From Eutreptiella sp. 'Long Island Sound 2002' (taxonomy: Eukaryota > Euglenozoa > Euglenophyceae > Eutreptiales > Eutreptiaceae): DNA of 64,000 nucleotides. Location: contig OZ038384.1 in NCBI GenBank assembly GCA_964036045.1, forward strand, positions 97,405,474 to 97,469,473. The letters are read 5' to 3'. The position numbers were made by a program, and so were the translations under genes. Below are positions 51,601-62,462 of the stretch, in pieces; position 1 is the first letter of the stretch; each line of letters begins with the position of its first letter. A model generated the notes under the pieces. That model saw only the letters and a list, made by a program, of their open reading frames with translations, was not told the origin of the DNA and searched no databases.

Positions 51601-53600
51601 CCCTCAAGCACAGCTACCCTGACGACAAGTGGGTCCTAGTACCTCTGGGCCACTGGAACTGGAAGTGGAACCAGGCCAGGGGGAACTACTCCACCTATGA
51701 CCAGGAATTGCTCGCGGGTATGCTGGTGCTATCCTCACAAGCACGACTGTTGGGGAGTAACCCTGTGGTCTGGCTATGCGACCAAGAACCGGTCCGCAGT
51801 TTCCAGAAGGGCCCCCCACCTGAGAAGGCCAAGCTACGTCGCTGGTGGACCTACCTCAGTCAACTACGGCTGACGGTACACCATATCCAGGGAGTGGAGA
51901 ACGAGTGTGCCGACTACATCAGCCGCAACAACTTCGACGCCCTGATTGTTGCCCGGTCTGAAGCGCTGGCTAAGGAGGCGTTCAGCCGTATGGACGTACA
52001 CCTGGACCTGAACATGACCATGATACGCCCCCTGGATGGACTCCAACAATCGGAGTACCTACAGGAGTTCGGGGATATCTACCGGCGCCTGGAGAAACGC
52101 CTTGAACCCCTCCTGGTCAACCACGACCAGTGGAAGCGGGACAAGAGCTACCTCTGGCACGAGGACCGCATCGTTGTGCCTAGTGACCGAGTCCCAGCGC
52201 TGCTGAAGTGGACCCATGAGTCCAGTGGTCATGTGGGTGCTGACCGTACCCTGAGGCTGTTCAAGCAGTGGTTCCACACTACGTGGACTGACGACCAACT
52301 GCGGAAGACGCTCCAGTCTATCGTGGACAAGTGCCCGCGCAGGTCCTGTAAACCAGGGGATATCAGGGACAGAGGTCTCTACTCGACCCTGCCCATCCCT
52401 CACTGTGCTAACAGTGTTCTATACGTGGACTACACGGACATGCCGAAGTTCGGGGGCTATGACTTCGCCCTCGTGGTAACCTGTGGGTTGACCAGGTTTA
52501 CCAGGGTGTTCCCATGTACCAAGCACATTACCGGAGAGGAGACTATCAAGATACTCCTGGAGGAGTGGTTTTGTGTCTATGGGGCGCCCAAGGAGATCAA
52601 CTCCGATGAGGACGTACGAGTACGCTCAGATACTGGCTGGTACAAGAGGGTCCTGAGATCCCTCAATGTCCAGGTGTCTACGGGGATTCCCTACTCTCAC
52701 ACGAGCAACCCCCTATGTGAGCAACAGATTCGTGTCCTGAAGGAGAACGTCAGGATATGGTGCAAAACTGAACGCACCAGAGACTGGGTGAGACTACTCC
52801 CCGTCATATCCTTGATGATGAACTCCCAAGAGAGTTCAGCTACTGGCTACTCGCCACATGAGCTATTCATGGGCCGCCTGGCATGGTTCCTACATGCCCC
52901 CTATCCTGAGGACACCCATTCTTCTGTAGGTGAATGGGTCCAAGAGCAACAAGCGAAGGTGGACAAGGCCAAGGCTATGCTCCAGAGAGTGAGGGAGCGT
53001 CAGTGGAACAAGAAGAACAAGCACCGTGTACCGGCCACCTACCAAGAGGGGGACTGGGTGCTGGTGCACCACAGTCGACTACCCGCCTGGCCACGCTCTA
53101 CCAGCGATGACCCATACTTCGGGCCGTACAAGATCCTATCTGTGGATGGACACCGTATCACTGTGCGGTGTTCTCCCCGTCTAGGGGGGACCCTGGTGTG
53201 CGCTGCTCAACACCTGAAGCGCTACCATGATCCTGAAGACCTCTGTGGGGAGGAGTGGGAGCTGAACGACGAGGAAATCGCCGCTCTGGACCTACAAGGG
53301 GCTGCCAGCCCTATGGAAGTTGAAGGTGAACTCCCCGACATGAACGCCGAGGAGATGGCTAAGGAGGGCTTCTACCTGGTGAAGTCTGTCCTACGCCACC
53401 GCTATCGCCAGGGTTGGCGCTTCCTCACCCTCTGGGAAGGGTTTGGAGTCGAAGAGGCCACCTGGGAGCCCTTCTCTGCATTTGTTCTACCGGAGGGACG
53501 CCTATACTCAGTTCTGGTTGACTACTTGTCCCAGAACAACCTTGGTGAGTTGCTGAGGCTCGCTGAGACGCTTGCGTCCAAGACTAAAGCTAGGGACTGA
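48672..53600 (+). pseudogene. B2 pol (two nonsense codons)
   Basis: Same domain order as B1 pol. TAA at 50535-50537 replaces the Tyr of IRRRPY at the RT N-terminus, and TAA at 50787-50789 replaces the Tyr of CRYKTKM. Otherwise open to TGA 53598-53600. The methyltransferase-like motif reads NPRF (49326-49337). The RT active site is MDDV rather than IDDV, still with both aspartates. The integrase glutamate motif reads CEQQ, with the Glu kept. Chromodomain present at the end (FLTLWEGFGVEEATWEP). Confidence 0.93.
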
Positions 53601-55850
53601 ACCTTACCCTTACCTGCCAAAGCGTATGTGTGAGTGTGCTATTCCTAAGGTCCTGAGAGCAAGCCGCAGAAGTGGTGTCCTAATTATACCCAAGTCTGCG
53701 CCCTTGCTAAACCTGGAGGGTTGGCTTATTGATGCCACGGGGTACGCCCCGGGTCTCCCCTCCCCTGAGCGCCCAATTTCTGTGCTGGCGCAAAACCTTG
53801 GGGGAACACCCAGCGTGCTAATCCAGGTATTGTTTTCCCTACCTATCTGTCTACTACAGGGAGGGGTGGCCAAAAGCTATGAAGGCATGCAAAACGCCGT
53901 TTTGCTATGTGGCCAAAACACTGACCTAACCACTGCCACAGCCCACCAACCCCGCTAAAATTGCAGGAAAAGGGTGGGACAGTGACACACCCCCTACAGG
54001 TCCTACACACCCTACAGTGGCACCATCCTGGTGGGCAAGCACTGGGCAACTGGCTCTAGCCCGCACTCAGGACTACCACTCCTACACGCACACTCTACTG
54101 GGCGTTGCGAAGGTAAAGGACTCGTGGGTCCTAGCGACCCTCCTGTGAAATGACAAGAGAACACAGCGCTGCTAAGCGACTGTGGCCTAACAGGGGACGC
54201 CACAACGCGTTTCCCCTGCTAGGGCTTGGAGGGAAGAGGTGCTCTTGCGTGCAAGGCGCAGATGTTGATGAAGTCGGACTCCCTGCTCTGCCACAGGCGG
54301 AGCGGAGTTACTTGTTTGTGTGATCTGCGCCCTTGTTTAGCAGGGCATAAAAAAATGCTGCTGCACCAATCACCCTACCTGCCCACCTGTAAAACAAAGG
54401 CAAATGAAAGGGCGTTTGCGGCGGAGGAACCAAGCCACGCTCCAGGTATTATACCCTTCTCAGCGTGACCTATAATACACTGTCCGCAAACACGCTGCAG
54501 GAGCAGCTACCCTTGTCAAGCAAGCAAGCTTTAAGGGACTCCTCAGGTTCTCTTAAAGAACGTACCGAGGAGCCCCTGGGTAGCCTAAACAAGGTTTACC
54601 GTGCGCACTTCGCGTGGCCTACCCTTAAATGCGTGTGTGCATGCACGAGTATGCGACAGGGTCGTGGGCAAACCTGCCCATCTACGCGTCAATCTTGACT
54701 CCACCAGGGGATGGCCCCGCCTGGGCGTACCTACCTTACCTACCGCTGGGAAGTGAAGCAAGGTGAGAGGACAAAAGGGGCGCACGCGAAGAACGTTGCT
54801 ATGCACTTGTGTGTATGTCTAATCACCCTGATCTGACCGCTAATCATCTGCAATCTTTCTAATCAATCCCTCTATCGCGTTCTATCTTTGTTAGCGCTGC
54901 TACAAGGCTCGTTCACGGAGACACGAGACGAGCAATGTGTATGCGGCATACGAGACGAACAAACCTGTAGTTTATACCTGATTCATTGAAGTCTTTTCAA
55001 TTGATTTTCGAATTCTTGAATTTTTGAAGCTTCTATTAGTGTGGGTGGAATCTGTATGTTTAGTTATTAATGTGTGTCTCGTCATTTTCAAGACTACGTG
55101 AGACATACGTTTATAATTCCATTTATTCTCCATTTTCCGGCGCTTCGCTAGGAGCCGCTCCTGCGCGCCGCCATTTTATGCGTATGTATTTCTGGATTTA
55201 AAAAATCCAGAGATGACTATAATTTCTATAAAAATGTGCTTCTGATGCACAATTGGATTCTGCTCAGGTGTGTCGTTTCAGAAAAATTCTACGCCGTCAT
55301 TTGACGGATTTTGGTGTCGTCGCTTCGTTTTTGCGTGGATTCGTCCATAAATCTCCCATTCCTGCCTCTGCAGATACCCACGCGCAGCCTCGCTGAGTAG
55401 GCCGTGTTCGGGCCGAAACGCAGGTGCCTGGAGAGACTGAGCAGAACCAAGACCCCACCAAGGGGCAATTTTAATTTTCTTTCGACTCCCTTCGCCCTAA
55501 GACAGGTCACAGGTCGCCAGCAGGTTTACGAGAACCCATGCGAGTGTGTATAATGTGTCTTGCGTTTGGGTTGTGTCGACGCTGCGTCTTGGAGGGAGGG
55601 ATGCATATGCACATGTTTGGCATGCTCCCAATCTAACCCAACCAAGCCACAGGAGCCCCAGCAGCGCCATGAGCGCTGAGTCTTCTGTAGGAAACTGTAC
55701 AATCAGAGCAGCAAAAGGACGCCAGCCATGGTGAGCGCCCATTTTTCAGTGTGAGGGAGACTGTAGGTATTTTAAAGTAGATGTGGAAACCAAGGAAAGG
55801 CCAAGAAAAATTCCCTTTTTCCTAAAATGCGACAGTGGTGGCCACCACAG
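53601..55850 (+). other. B2 3' non-coding region with conserved hairpin block
   Basis: Parallel to B1 32193-34440. Stems: GCGCC/GGCGC (53769-53791), CAGGGGA/TCCCCTG (54191-54218), CGTTTGCGG/CCGCAAAC (54413-54491) enclosing GTATTATA/TATAATAC (54446-54453 and 54471-54478), and the CTCCTC/GAGGAG hairpin (54539-54572). No gene is seen. Ends in the CACAAGGGGGG polypurine tract (to 55861). Confidence 0.75.
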
Positions 55851-55861
55851 CACAAGGGGGG

Positions 55862-56659
55862 AGCAAGAAAAAGTGCTTTTTCATTGCTTTGAGGCATACT
55901 CTAGTTGTATTAGAGATGCACTGAGCATCCATGCATTTTTATCTTAGTATTGGTCCAACCAAAAGTGGTGATAACACATTTTGACCTATGGAACCAAACA
56001 CCCAATCAGGATATGGAGTGGACCCCTTAATCCCCTTTCAATGTGAAGTAAAACATCTCTTTCTGAGGTGACTGAGCACTGACATACCTAAAGTAGAGCC
56101 TATGAATTTATCTATGTTTTTCCATGAATACTTATCTGCCCTAGTGGTATGCACCATAGGGGGCTAGGCACCTCTTTTTGAGAGGTCCTGGGTTCAATTC
56201 CTGGTCAGCCTAGCTAAGTAGGAAGATCCCATGTGACATGGCAGTGACCTCATCGCCACATACCATGCCACCTCAGCACATATGGGACCGAAAACAAAGA
56301 GTGCACATCTCCTAAGATGGCACTATGGAGAGAGAGTGATCCTGAGGCAGTTTTCTAACTCTTTTCCTAAAACATTTCAGCTATCTTTGTGAATATGCAT
56401 TCATTTGTCACCTGAGTTGCAGTTTCTGTGAATATCCAATCATCTTTCACTGTTTACACTGCAGCCCTTCATGCTTTGATCCTGAATCCTCTTCTCTTTG
56501 CATACTATTGGCTTGGGCTATCCTGGAGCGACTTGGAGTGGCTGTATTTCATCAAAACAAAAGCTTTTCATCTCCAAAAACAAGCAGCAGGAATCCCTAC
56601 ACCAACAGCAAGCAGCAGGAGAGGCAAAACACAGTGCTGAAAACACTATAAACTTTTCT
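55862..56659 (+). repeat. 3' LTR of B2
   Basis: 798 bp starting AGCAAGAAAAAG (T to C at the third base) and ending CTTTTCT, followed by CCAGC. Preceded by the polypurine tract CAAGGGGGG. tRNA-like segment at 56142-56211, loop TTTTTGA. Confidence 0.93.
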
Positions 56660-59600
56660 CCAGCAGTATTCCCTCTGTTGATCCCAGCTGTGTTGACCTA
56701 AAACATAGTGCCTTCCTAGCCCAGCTGTTGCTAGAGGAGGTAGATCTAGAGTCAACCTCTGAACCCGCTCCCCCTGTTGGGAAGCCAGTGCTACACATGC
56801 AGCCTGTGCACACAGGTGAACCCGTGGCCCGGAGTGCTGATTCTCTGGCGCGGCCTGCTGCTAATAACATGCCATTGTCTGAGCATGACACTCAAGAACT
56901 CCGGCGGCTGTTGTACCTGAAGGCCGAAGGTATTGAGCGCCAAGAGCGGCTGCAATTCCGCAGACAGACCTGGAAATCCTCCATCTGGTCTGAGGAGGAC
57001 GATGAGTCCTATACGCTGCCTGCTCCTGAGATACCTCTAGTGTATTCTCTACACTATGGGCAGCAATGTCCCCCTGAGTGGGACGATGGTACTGTGCCTG
57101 CCGAAACTGCTGATCGGCAGAAAAAGAAAGAACATGGAAAAAGCAACCTCCATGCTGAGGAGGATTTCCTTCAGAAACATGAGAGTCTTAACCTTGACCC
57201 CCGCCTGAAGCAACTGCTGATAATCTATGAGGAGGTGTTCGGCGCCTTGCCGCCTCCCCTTTCTTGTAAAAAACTGGTCCAGATGAACCTGAAATTGAAA
57301 CCAGAATTTGAAAAGACGCGAGTGAGGCGTCGTCCCTATCACGCTCCACAGGAACAGGTTGAAGAAATTGAGCGCCAGATCCAAGAATGCATTGATGCTG
57401 GCCTCGTTGAAGAGTATAAACACGGGGACTATCCCCATCACTGCAGTCCCTGTTTCCTTGTTGCCAAACCCGGGTCCACTGCCCTACGTCTTGTTGTAGA
57501 CTATGGTGAGGTCAACAAGAAAACCCAGAACCACTCAGGGAGTATTCCTAACATGGAAAACACCCTGGAGCGTATTGCCAAATGCAGGTATAAGACCAAA
57601 ATGGACAAACGCTCTGGTTTCTGGCAGGTGGACCTAACCGCCGCAGCTCAGGGGCTGTTGGCCTTTATAACCCCTAAGGGTCGTGTCTTCAAGTGGAAGG
57701 TTATGCCTTTCGGGGTGGCTAATGCCCCAGCGCTCTTCCAGGAGCTTATGAACAAAATTTTGTACATACTGAGGCGCAGGCCTCTAGTAAAAGAGTTGAT
57801 TTCTCGGGGTGCAGAAATGGAGGCTCACATCAACGACGTGAGTTTGGGTACTAATACCACAGAGGACCACATCCTTCTCCTCCGTGAATTTTTCATTGTC
57901 TGTCAAGAAAACTATCTCCCAATCAAACTCGAAAAATGTGAGTTTATGAAAGAGGAGATGGAGTATTTGGGTTTCGACGTGGGGTATGGCTGGTGGAAAC
58001 CAGCCGCGTCTAAGATGCAGCCCCTACAGGACATGCAGATTCGCGATGACCCTAAGAAGGGTCTACACGATGTGAGGAGTTTTGTGGGCGCCTGTAATTT
58101 CTATCGGCGTCACATCCACAATTTTACTTACTCCTCTGCACCCCTCACTGACCTGATCAAGAAAACTACTCCCTGGAGGTGGACCTCCAGAGAGGAAGAG
58201 TGTTTCCAGGAGTTGAAGAAGAAGATTGCCTCCTCCAACTGCCTGGGAGTGCCCCGCCCTGTGGGCGAGATAGTCCTGAACACTGATGCCAGTGATGTAC
58301 GGGGGGGTGGTACGATCTACCAATGGCAGGAGCTCAACCCCGCTGAACTAACCCACTGCCATTGTCGTACTACTGGACTGAACCGTGATGGTTCGTTGAA
58401 ACATGACTATCCTACCAGTGAGTGGCGACTGGTACCACTAGGACACTGGAATTGGAAATGGAACCAAGCGCGTTCCAACTACAGCACCTATGACCAGGAA
58501 CTCCTGGCCGGTATGTTGGTGCTATCCTCACAATCCCGACTCCTGGGATCTAACCCTATTGTCTGGCTGTGTGACCAGGAGCCTGTGAACACTTTTCAGA
58601 AGGGCCCACCACCAGAAAAAGCAAAGCTAAAACGGTGGTGGACTTACCTGAGCCAGTTCAGGCTGACAGTGCATCATATCCCCGGGATTCAGAATGAACT
58701 GTCTGACTATATATCGCGCAACAACTTCGATGCGCTTATTGGTGAGAGCTCTGAGGCGCTCGCCAAAGAGGCTTTCCAGCGTATGGATGTCCAGCTTGAC
58801 CTGTCCATGCGCACTGCTGGAATCCTGGAGGGTTGGAGTCTAACCGACTATCAGTCAGAGTATGAAGAAATTCTCCAAACCCTCAGCACTGGTCTCGAAC
58901 CCCGTGTCATTGACGAGCACAAGTGGTATAAAAACAATCAGTACCTCTTCTACGAGGACCCAATTGTGGTGCCTGAGGCACGACTGGATGGCTGCCTACA
59001 GTGGTCCCATCTCAGTTCTGGTCACACTGGTGCTAATCGCTCAGTGGACTTCTTCCGTGAGTGTTTCTACCCTAGTCTAACCCTGACTGAACTGAGGTCG
59101 CGTATGCAGACCATTGTGGATGCTTGTGGCTGTCATGCCAGCAAGCAGAGCGACAGTAGGGATAGGGGCCTGATCTCCAGCTTACCCATACCCTATTGTG
59201 CTAACTCTCTTCTCTACGTGGATTTCATCCACGGCCTACCACGCTTTGGCGGCTATGATAGTTGCCTCGTGGTCACCTGTGGTCTATCTCGCTTCACCCG
59301 TGTGTTCCCTTGCAATAAGAAAATCACAGGTGAGCAGACTGTGAAAATGTTGGTCGAACAATGGTTCGAACCCTATGGAGCACCTAAGCAGGTGCACTCT
59401 GATGAAGATGCACGCATCCGCAGTGACACTGGGTGGTACAAACGAGTGCTAAATGCCCTCAACGTGGAGGTAAACACAGGTGTGCCCTATACCCACACGT
59501 CTAACCCTCTCTGTGAGAGACAGAACCGTGTGGTGGAGCAAAACTTAAGAATTCTGATGAAACAGGAGCGCACCGAGGACTGGGTACGCCTAGTGCCCTG

Positions 59601-60393
59601 GGCAGTGCTGTCCATGGACTCACAGCGGAGCTCTTCTACCGGTTTCACCCCCCACAAACTGTTCCATGGAGGACGACCTGCTTGGTTCTTCAAAACCCCC
59701 TTTCCTGAGGACTTCAAGAGCCCTGTGGGAGATTGGCTGGAACACAAGCAGTCTCTGGCTAACCAGGCTGGTACTAACCTGAGACACATTCGTGACCGTG
59801 AACAGAGCCGACGGAACCGCCTACGGTGACCTGCCAGCTTCAAGGTTGGTGACCTTGTTTTTGTACACCATTCACGCCTACCCTCCTGGCCACGTAACTG
59901 CCTACAGGACCCTTACTTTGGACCCTATCGTATCATTAGGATAGATGGATCCAGGATCCATGTCAGGTGCAGTCCACGTCTAGGTGGTGAACTGCTGTGT
60001 GCACCTAAGCAGTTGAGGCACTATCACTCCCCTGACGACTTGTCTTAAGATGAGTGGCGCCTCAGCGACAGTGAGGTTGAGCGTATAGACCTAGAGAACC
60101 CTGCCAGTCCAGAGAAGGCAGACGAACTCCAAGAGATGACTGCCGATGAGATGGCAGTTGGTGGTTACTACGTGGTTGCAGGTATTGCTCGCCACGAGTA
60201 TAAACAGGGATGGAAATTGCTAACCCTGTGGGATGGCTATGGGTTATCTGAGGCGACCTGGGAACCTATGTCAGCCTTCATACAACCAGATGGGAGTATC
60301 AACCCCATCTTCCGCACTTACCTCCTTGAGAACAACGAGGGGCAGCTCCTGACCCGTGCTGAGACTATGTCCCAGCGTAAGAAGCGAAACTAA
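56660..60393 (+). pseudogene. D pol, 3' part: RT, RNase H, integrase, chromodomain
   Basis: Continues the D pol frame after B2. RT shows VMPFGVANAPALFQELMNKI, but the active site reads HINDV: the first catalytic Asp codon is AAC (57832-57834), whereas B has GAC. RNase H LNTDASDVRGGG and integrase motifs YVDFIHG, HSDEDARI and NPLCERQ are present. Stops: TGA 59827-59829 after RRNRLR and TAA 60046-60048. The chromodomain (YYVVAGIARHEYKQGWKLLTLWDGYGLSEATWEP) ends at 60393. Protein similarity to B pol is moderate, roughly half identical in the integrase C-terminus by eye. Confidence 0.92.
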
Positions 60394-62462
60394 TCTCCCT
60401 GTGTCAGTCTACTGACAGGTGCAGTGAGCACTCTTCTGCAGACATGCCTGTGTATGGGTGTAAGAGCAGTTGTCACAGTTGCCCCGCATTGCATCGCAGG
60501 ACAGGACCGTTAGCCCCCCGTGACAACCACTCCCTGGCCGAAGGCCATTGGTTTTTTCACAGACTACTGCTTACTGAGCACTGCACTGACCCTGTCTGTG
60601 CCCTGCATACCCATGCCTATGGTTTCCAGCGTGAGCCAGGTGGCCGCTTATCAGGATTGCAGCCACCCAGCGAGTGTATGCCTTGTTGACCATGCGTTGC
60701 ATGGGTACTGCCCTAATGTAATGACCTTGGAGAGCCAACGAAGAACTGTGGCTTACTACACCAGGGGAGAATGACAAGCAAGGTGTTATGAGGCAAGGTG
60801 TGTCTTCCCTCCTTGGGGACAAGCGAGCCCACAGTTAGGACCTCTGACTGGTCCAGACCCATGGGGTTCTACCCTTCCTTACAGGGTTTACCATACCCCT
60901 ATGTGTGCTAAGTATGTCTGTGTGTGTCTCACTTCTCTCCCCAGCGTGGCTCCCGGAGACCGGGCTTCGCTGACGTCGGACCGAAGGTCCTAATCAGGTA
61001 CTATTACCACTCCTATGGCGCCCAATTTCTGTGCTGGCGCCTATCCTTGGGGTAAGACGGCAAAAGCCCTACCTACTAGAGGGGAGGGGTGGCCAAGTGT
61101 GCTAAGGGCATACAAAACGCCCATTTTTGCTACAGGCCAAAAGCTAACGCACTCCCCTGCCCACGAGGAAAAGCACGCGGGACAGGAGACACCACTACAC
61201 TACACTCACTAACGCCAGCACCGGCCTTTGAAGGCAGGGTGAGCACTCATCACTTGCACTCAACTCCTGCCAGGCCTGCTGACCCTCACCCCTACACACG
61301 CTACTGGGTGCTGCTGTCGAAGATCACTCACGTCCTAATGACCCTCTTGTGAAGAAGGCAAGAGAACACAGCGCTGCTAAGCAACTGTGGCCTAACAGGG
61401 GACGCCACAACGCGTTTCCCCTGCTAGGGCTTGGAGGGAAGGGGTGCTCTCGTTGCGTGCACAGCGCAGATGTCCTTGAAGTCGAACTGCGCTCGCCAGT
61501 CCTGGCTGAGGCACAGTCATTTGATTTGTGATCTGCGCCCCTGTTTTGCTGGGGCAGAAAAATGGATAGCCGCCGAAGGCAGCTGCTGCGTGCACCAATC
61601 ACCCTGAACCTCTCCCACCTGTACAACAGAGGCAAATGAAGGGGTGTTTGCGGCGGAGGAACCAAGCCACACTCCAGGTATTATACGCTTCTCAGTGTGA
61701 CCTATAATACACCGTCCGCAGACACGCTGAAGGATCAGCTCCCCTGTCAAGCAAGCAAGCTTTAAGAGACTCCTCAGGTTCTCTTAAAGAACGTACCGAG
61801 GAGCCTCTGGGTAGCCTAAACAAGGTTTACCGTGCGCAATTCGCGTGGCCTACCCTTTAATGCATCATGTGCACGCAGGGAAGGGAGGCTGAACCACTGA
61901 CTCAACCAGGAGGTGAGCTCCTCCTGGGCTAACCTACCTTACTCACCATGCATCGTGTGAATGCCGAATGAAGCGGACAAAAAACAGGCCTGAGCGTTTT
62001 AAGCAACCCTACTTTAACGCCACCGCCACACACACGAACAAACGCTTTCTTTACTTACCTGTGAAGAAGAAAACAAGGGCGAATCTGGGGTACAGGTAAA
62101 GCGTCACAGGCTGTGAATGCCTCGATTAGGCACATGCATCGCGAGCACAGCGCATATTCTAACCCTACGTGCGCGCTGCGCGCTCCATTCACATCGCATA
62201 CCTTTCATTCCTGTGCAGACCTGTGCAGAGCACGAGGAGGAACACCCGACCCCCCAACGAACACAGCGTTGACAACCCTAACGTTTTGACGAAACAACCA
62301 AAACGAACACAATGCATGCGTGTGAGATGACACTGACATACCTGAGAGGTGGGTTGTTGACCTGCTCTGTGGTGTGGGCTGAATTTGAATTTGAAGTTTA
62401 TAAAAATTTTGATGCAACTGTGCAAAAATTTCCTTTAAAACTTTAAAAACTACGGCTCATAC
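60394..62462 (+). other. D 3' non-coding region with the conserved hairpin block
   Basis: The first 600 bp are D-specific, with no gene recognised. From 61018 the GCGCC/GGCGC stem (61018-61040) appears. About 61290-61862 matches B1 32675-33232 with only about a dozen differences over the last 230 bp. Stems: CAGGGGA/TCCCCTG (61396-61423); GTGTTTGCGG with CCGCAGACAC (61644-61653 and 61716-61725) enclosing GTATTATA/TATAATAC (61678-61685 and 61703-61710); CTCCTC/GAGGAG hairpin (61770-61803). The last 600 bp is D-specific and ends at the G-type LTR insertion. Confidence 0.75.

Larger units (their letters stand above)
45283..56659 (+). mobile_element. Element B2: complete 11.4-kb Ty3/Gypsy retrotransposon inserted in D pol
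   Basis: 11,377 bp with two 798-bp LTRs and a perfect 5-bp target duplication CCAGC (45278-45282 and 56660-56664). The D pol frame reads on across the site (IASS then IPSVDPSC), matching LPSSIHSDDET in B. Same order as B1. By eye the LTRs differ at about 13 positions (about 1.6%). Gag is intact; pol has two nonsense codons. Confidence 0.96.
41225..62462 (+). mobile_element. Element D: decayed Ty3/Gypsy retrotransposon split by B2 and cut by a G-type LTR
   Basis: 5' LTR 41225-41933, gag to 44207, pol 44208-45282 and 56660-60393, 3' region 60394-62462. Removing B2 (45283-56659) and one CCAGC copy restores the reading frame. It is inserted in LINE RT. No D 3' LTR is seen, because the G-type LTR starts at 62463 within the D 3' region. 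Many lesions: at least one frameshift and three stops in gag, one frameshift and three stops in pol, plus an Asp-to-Asn change in the RT active site. Confidence 0.92.
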
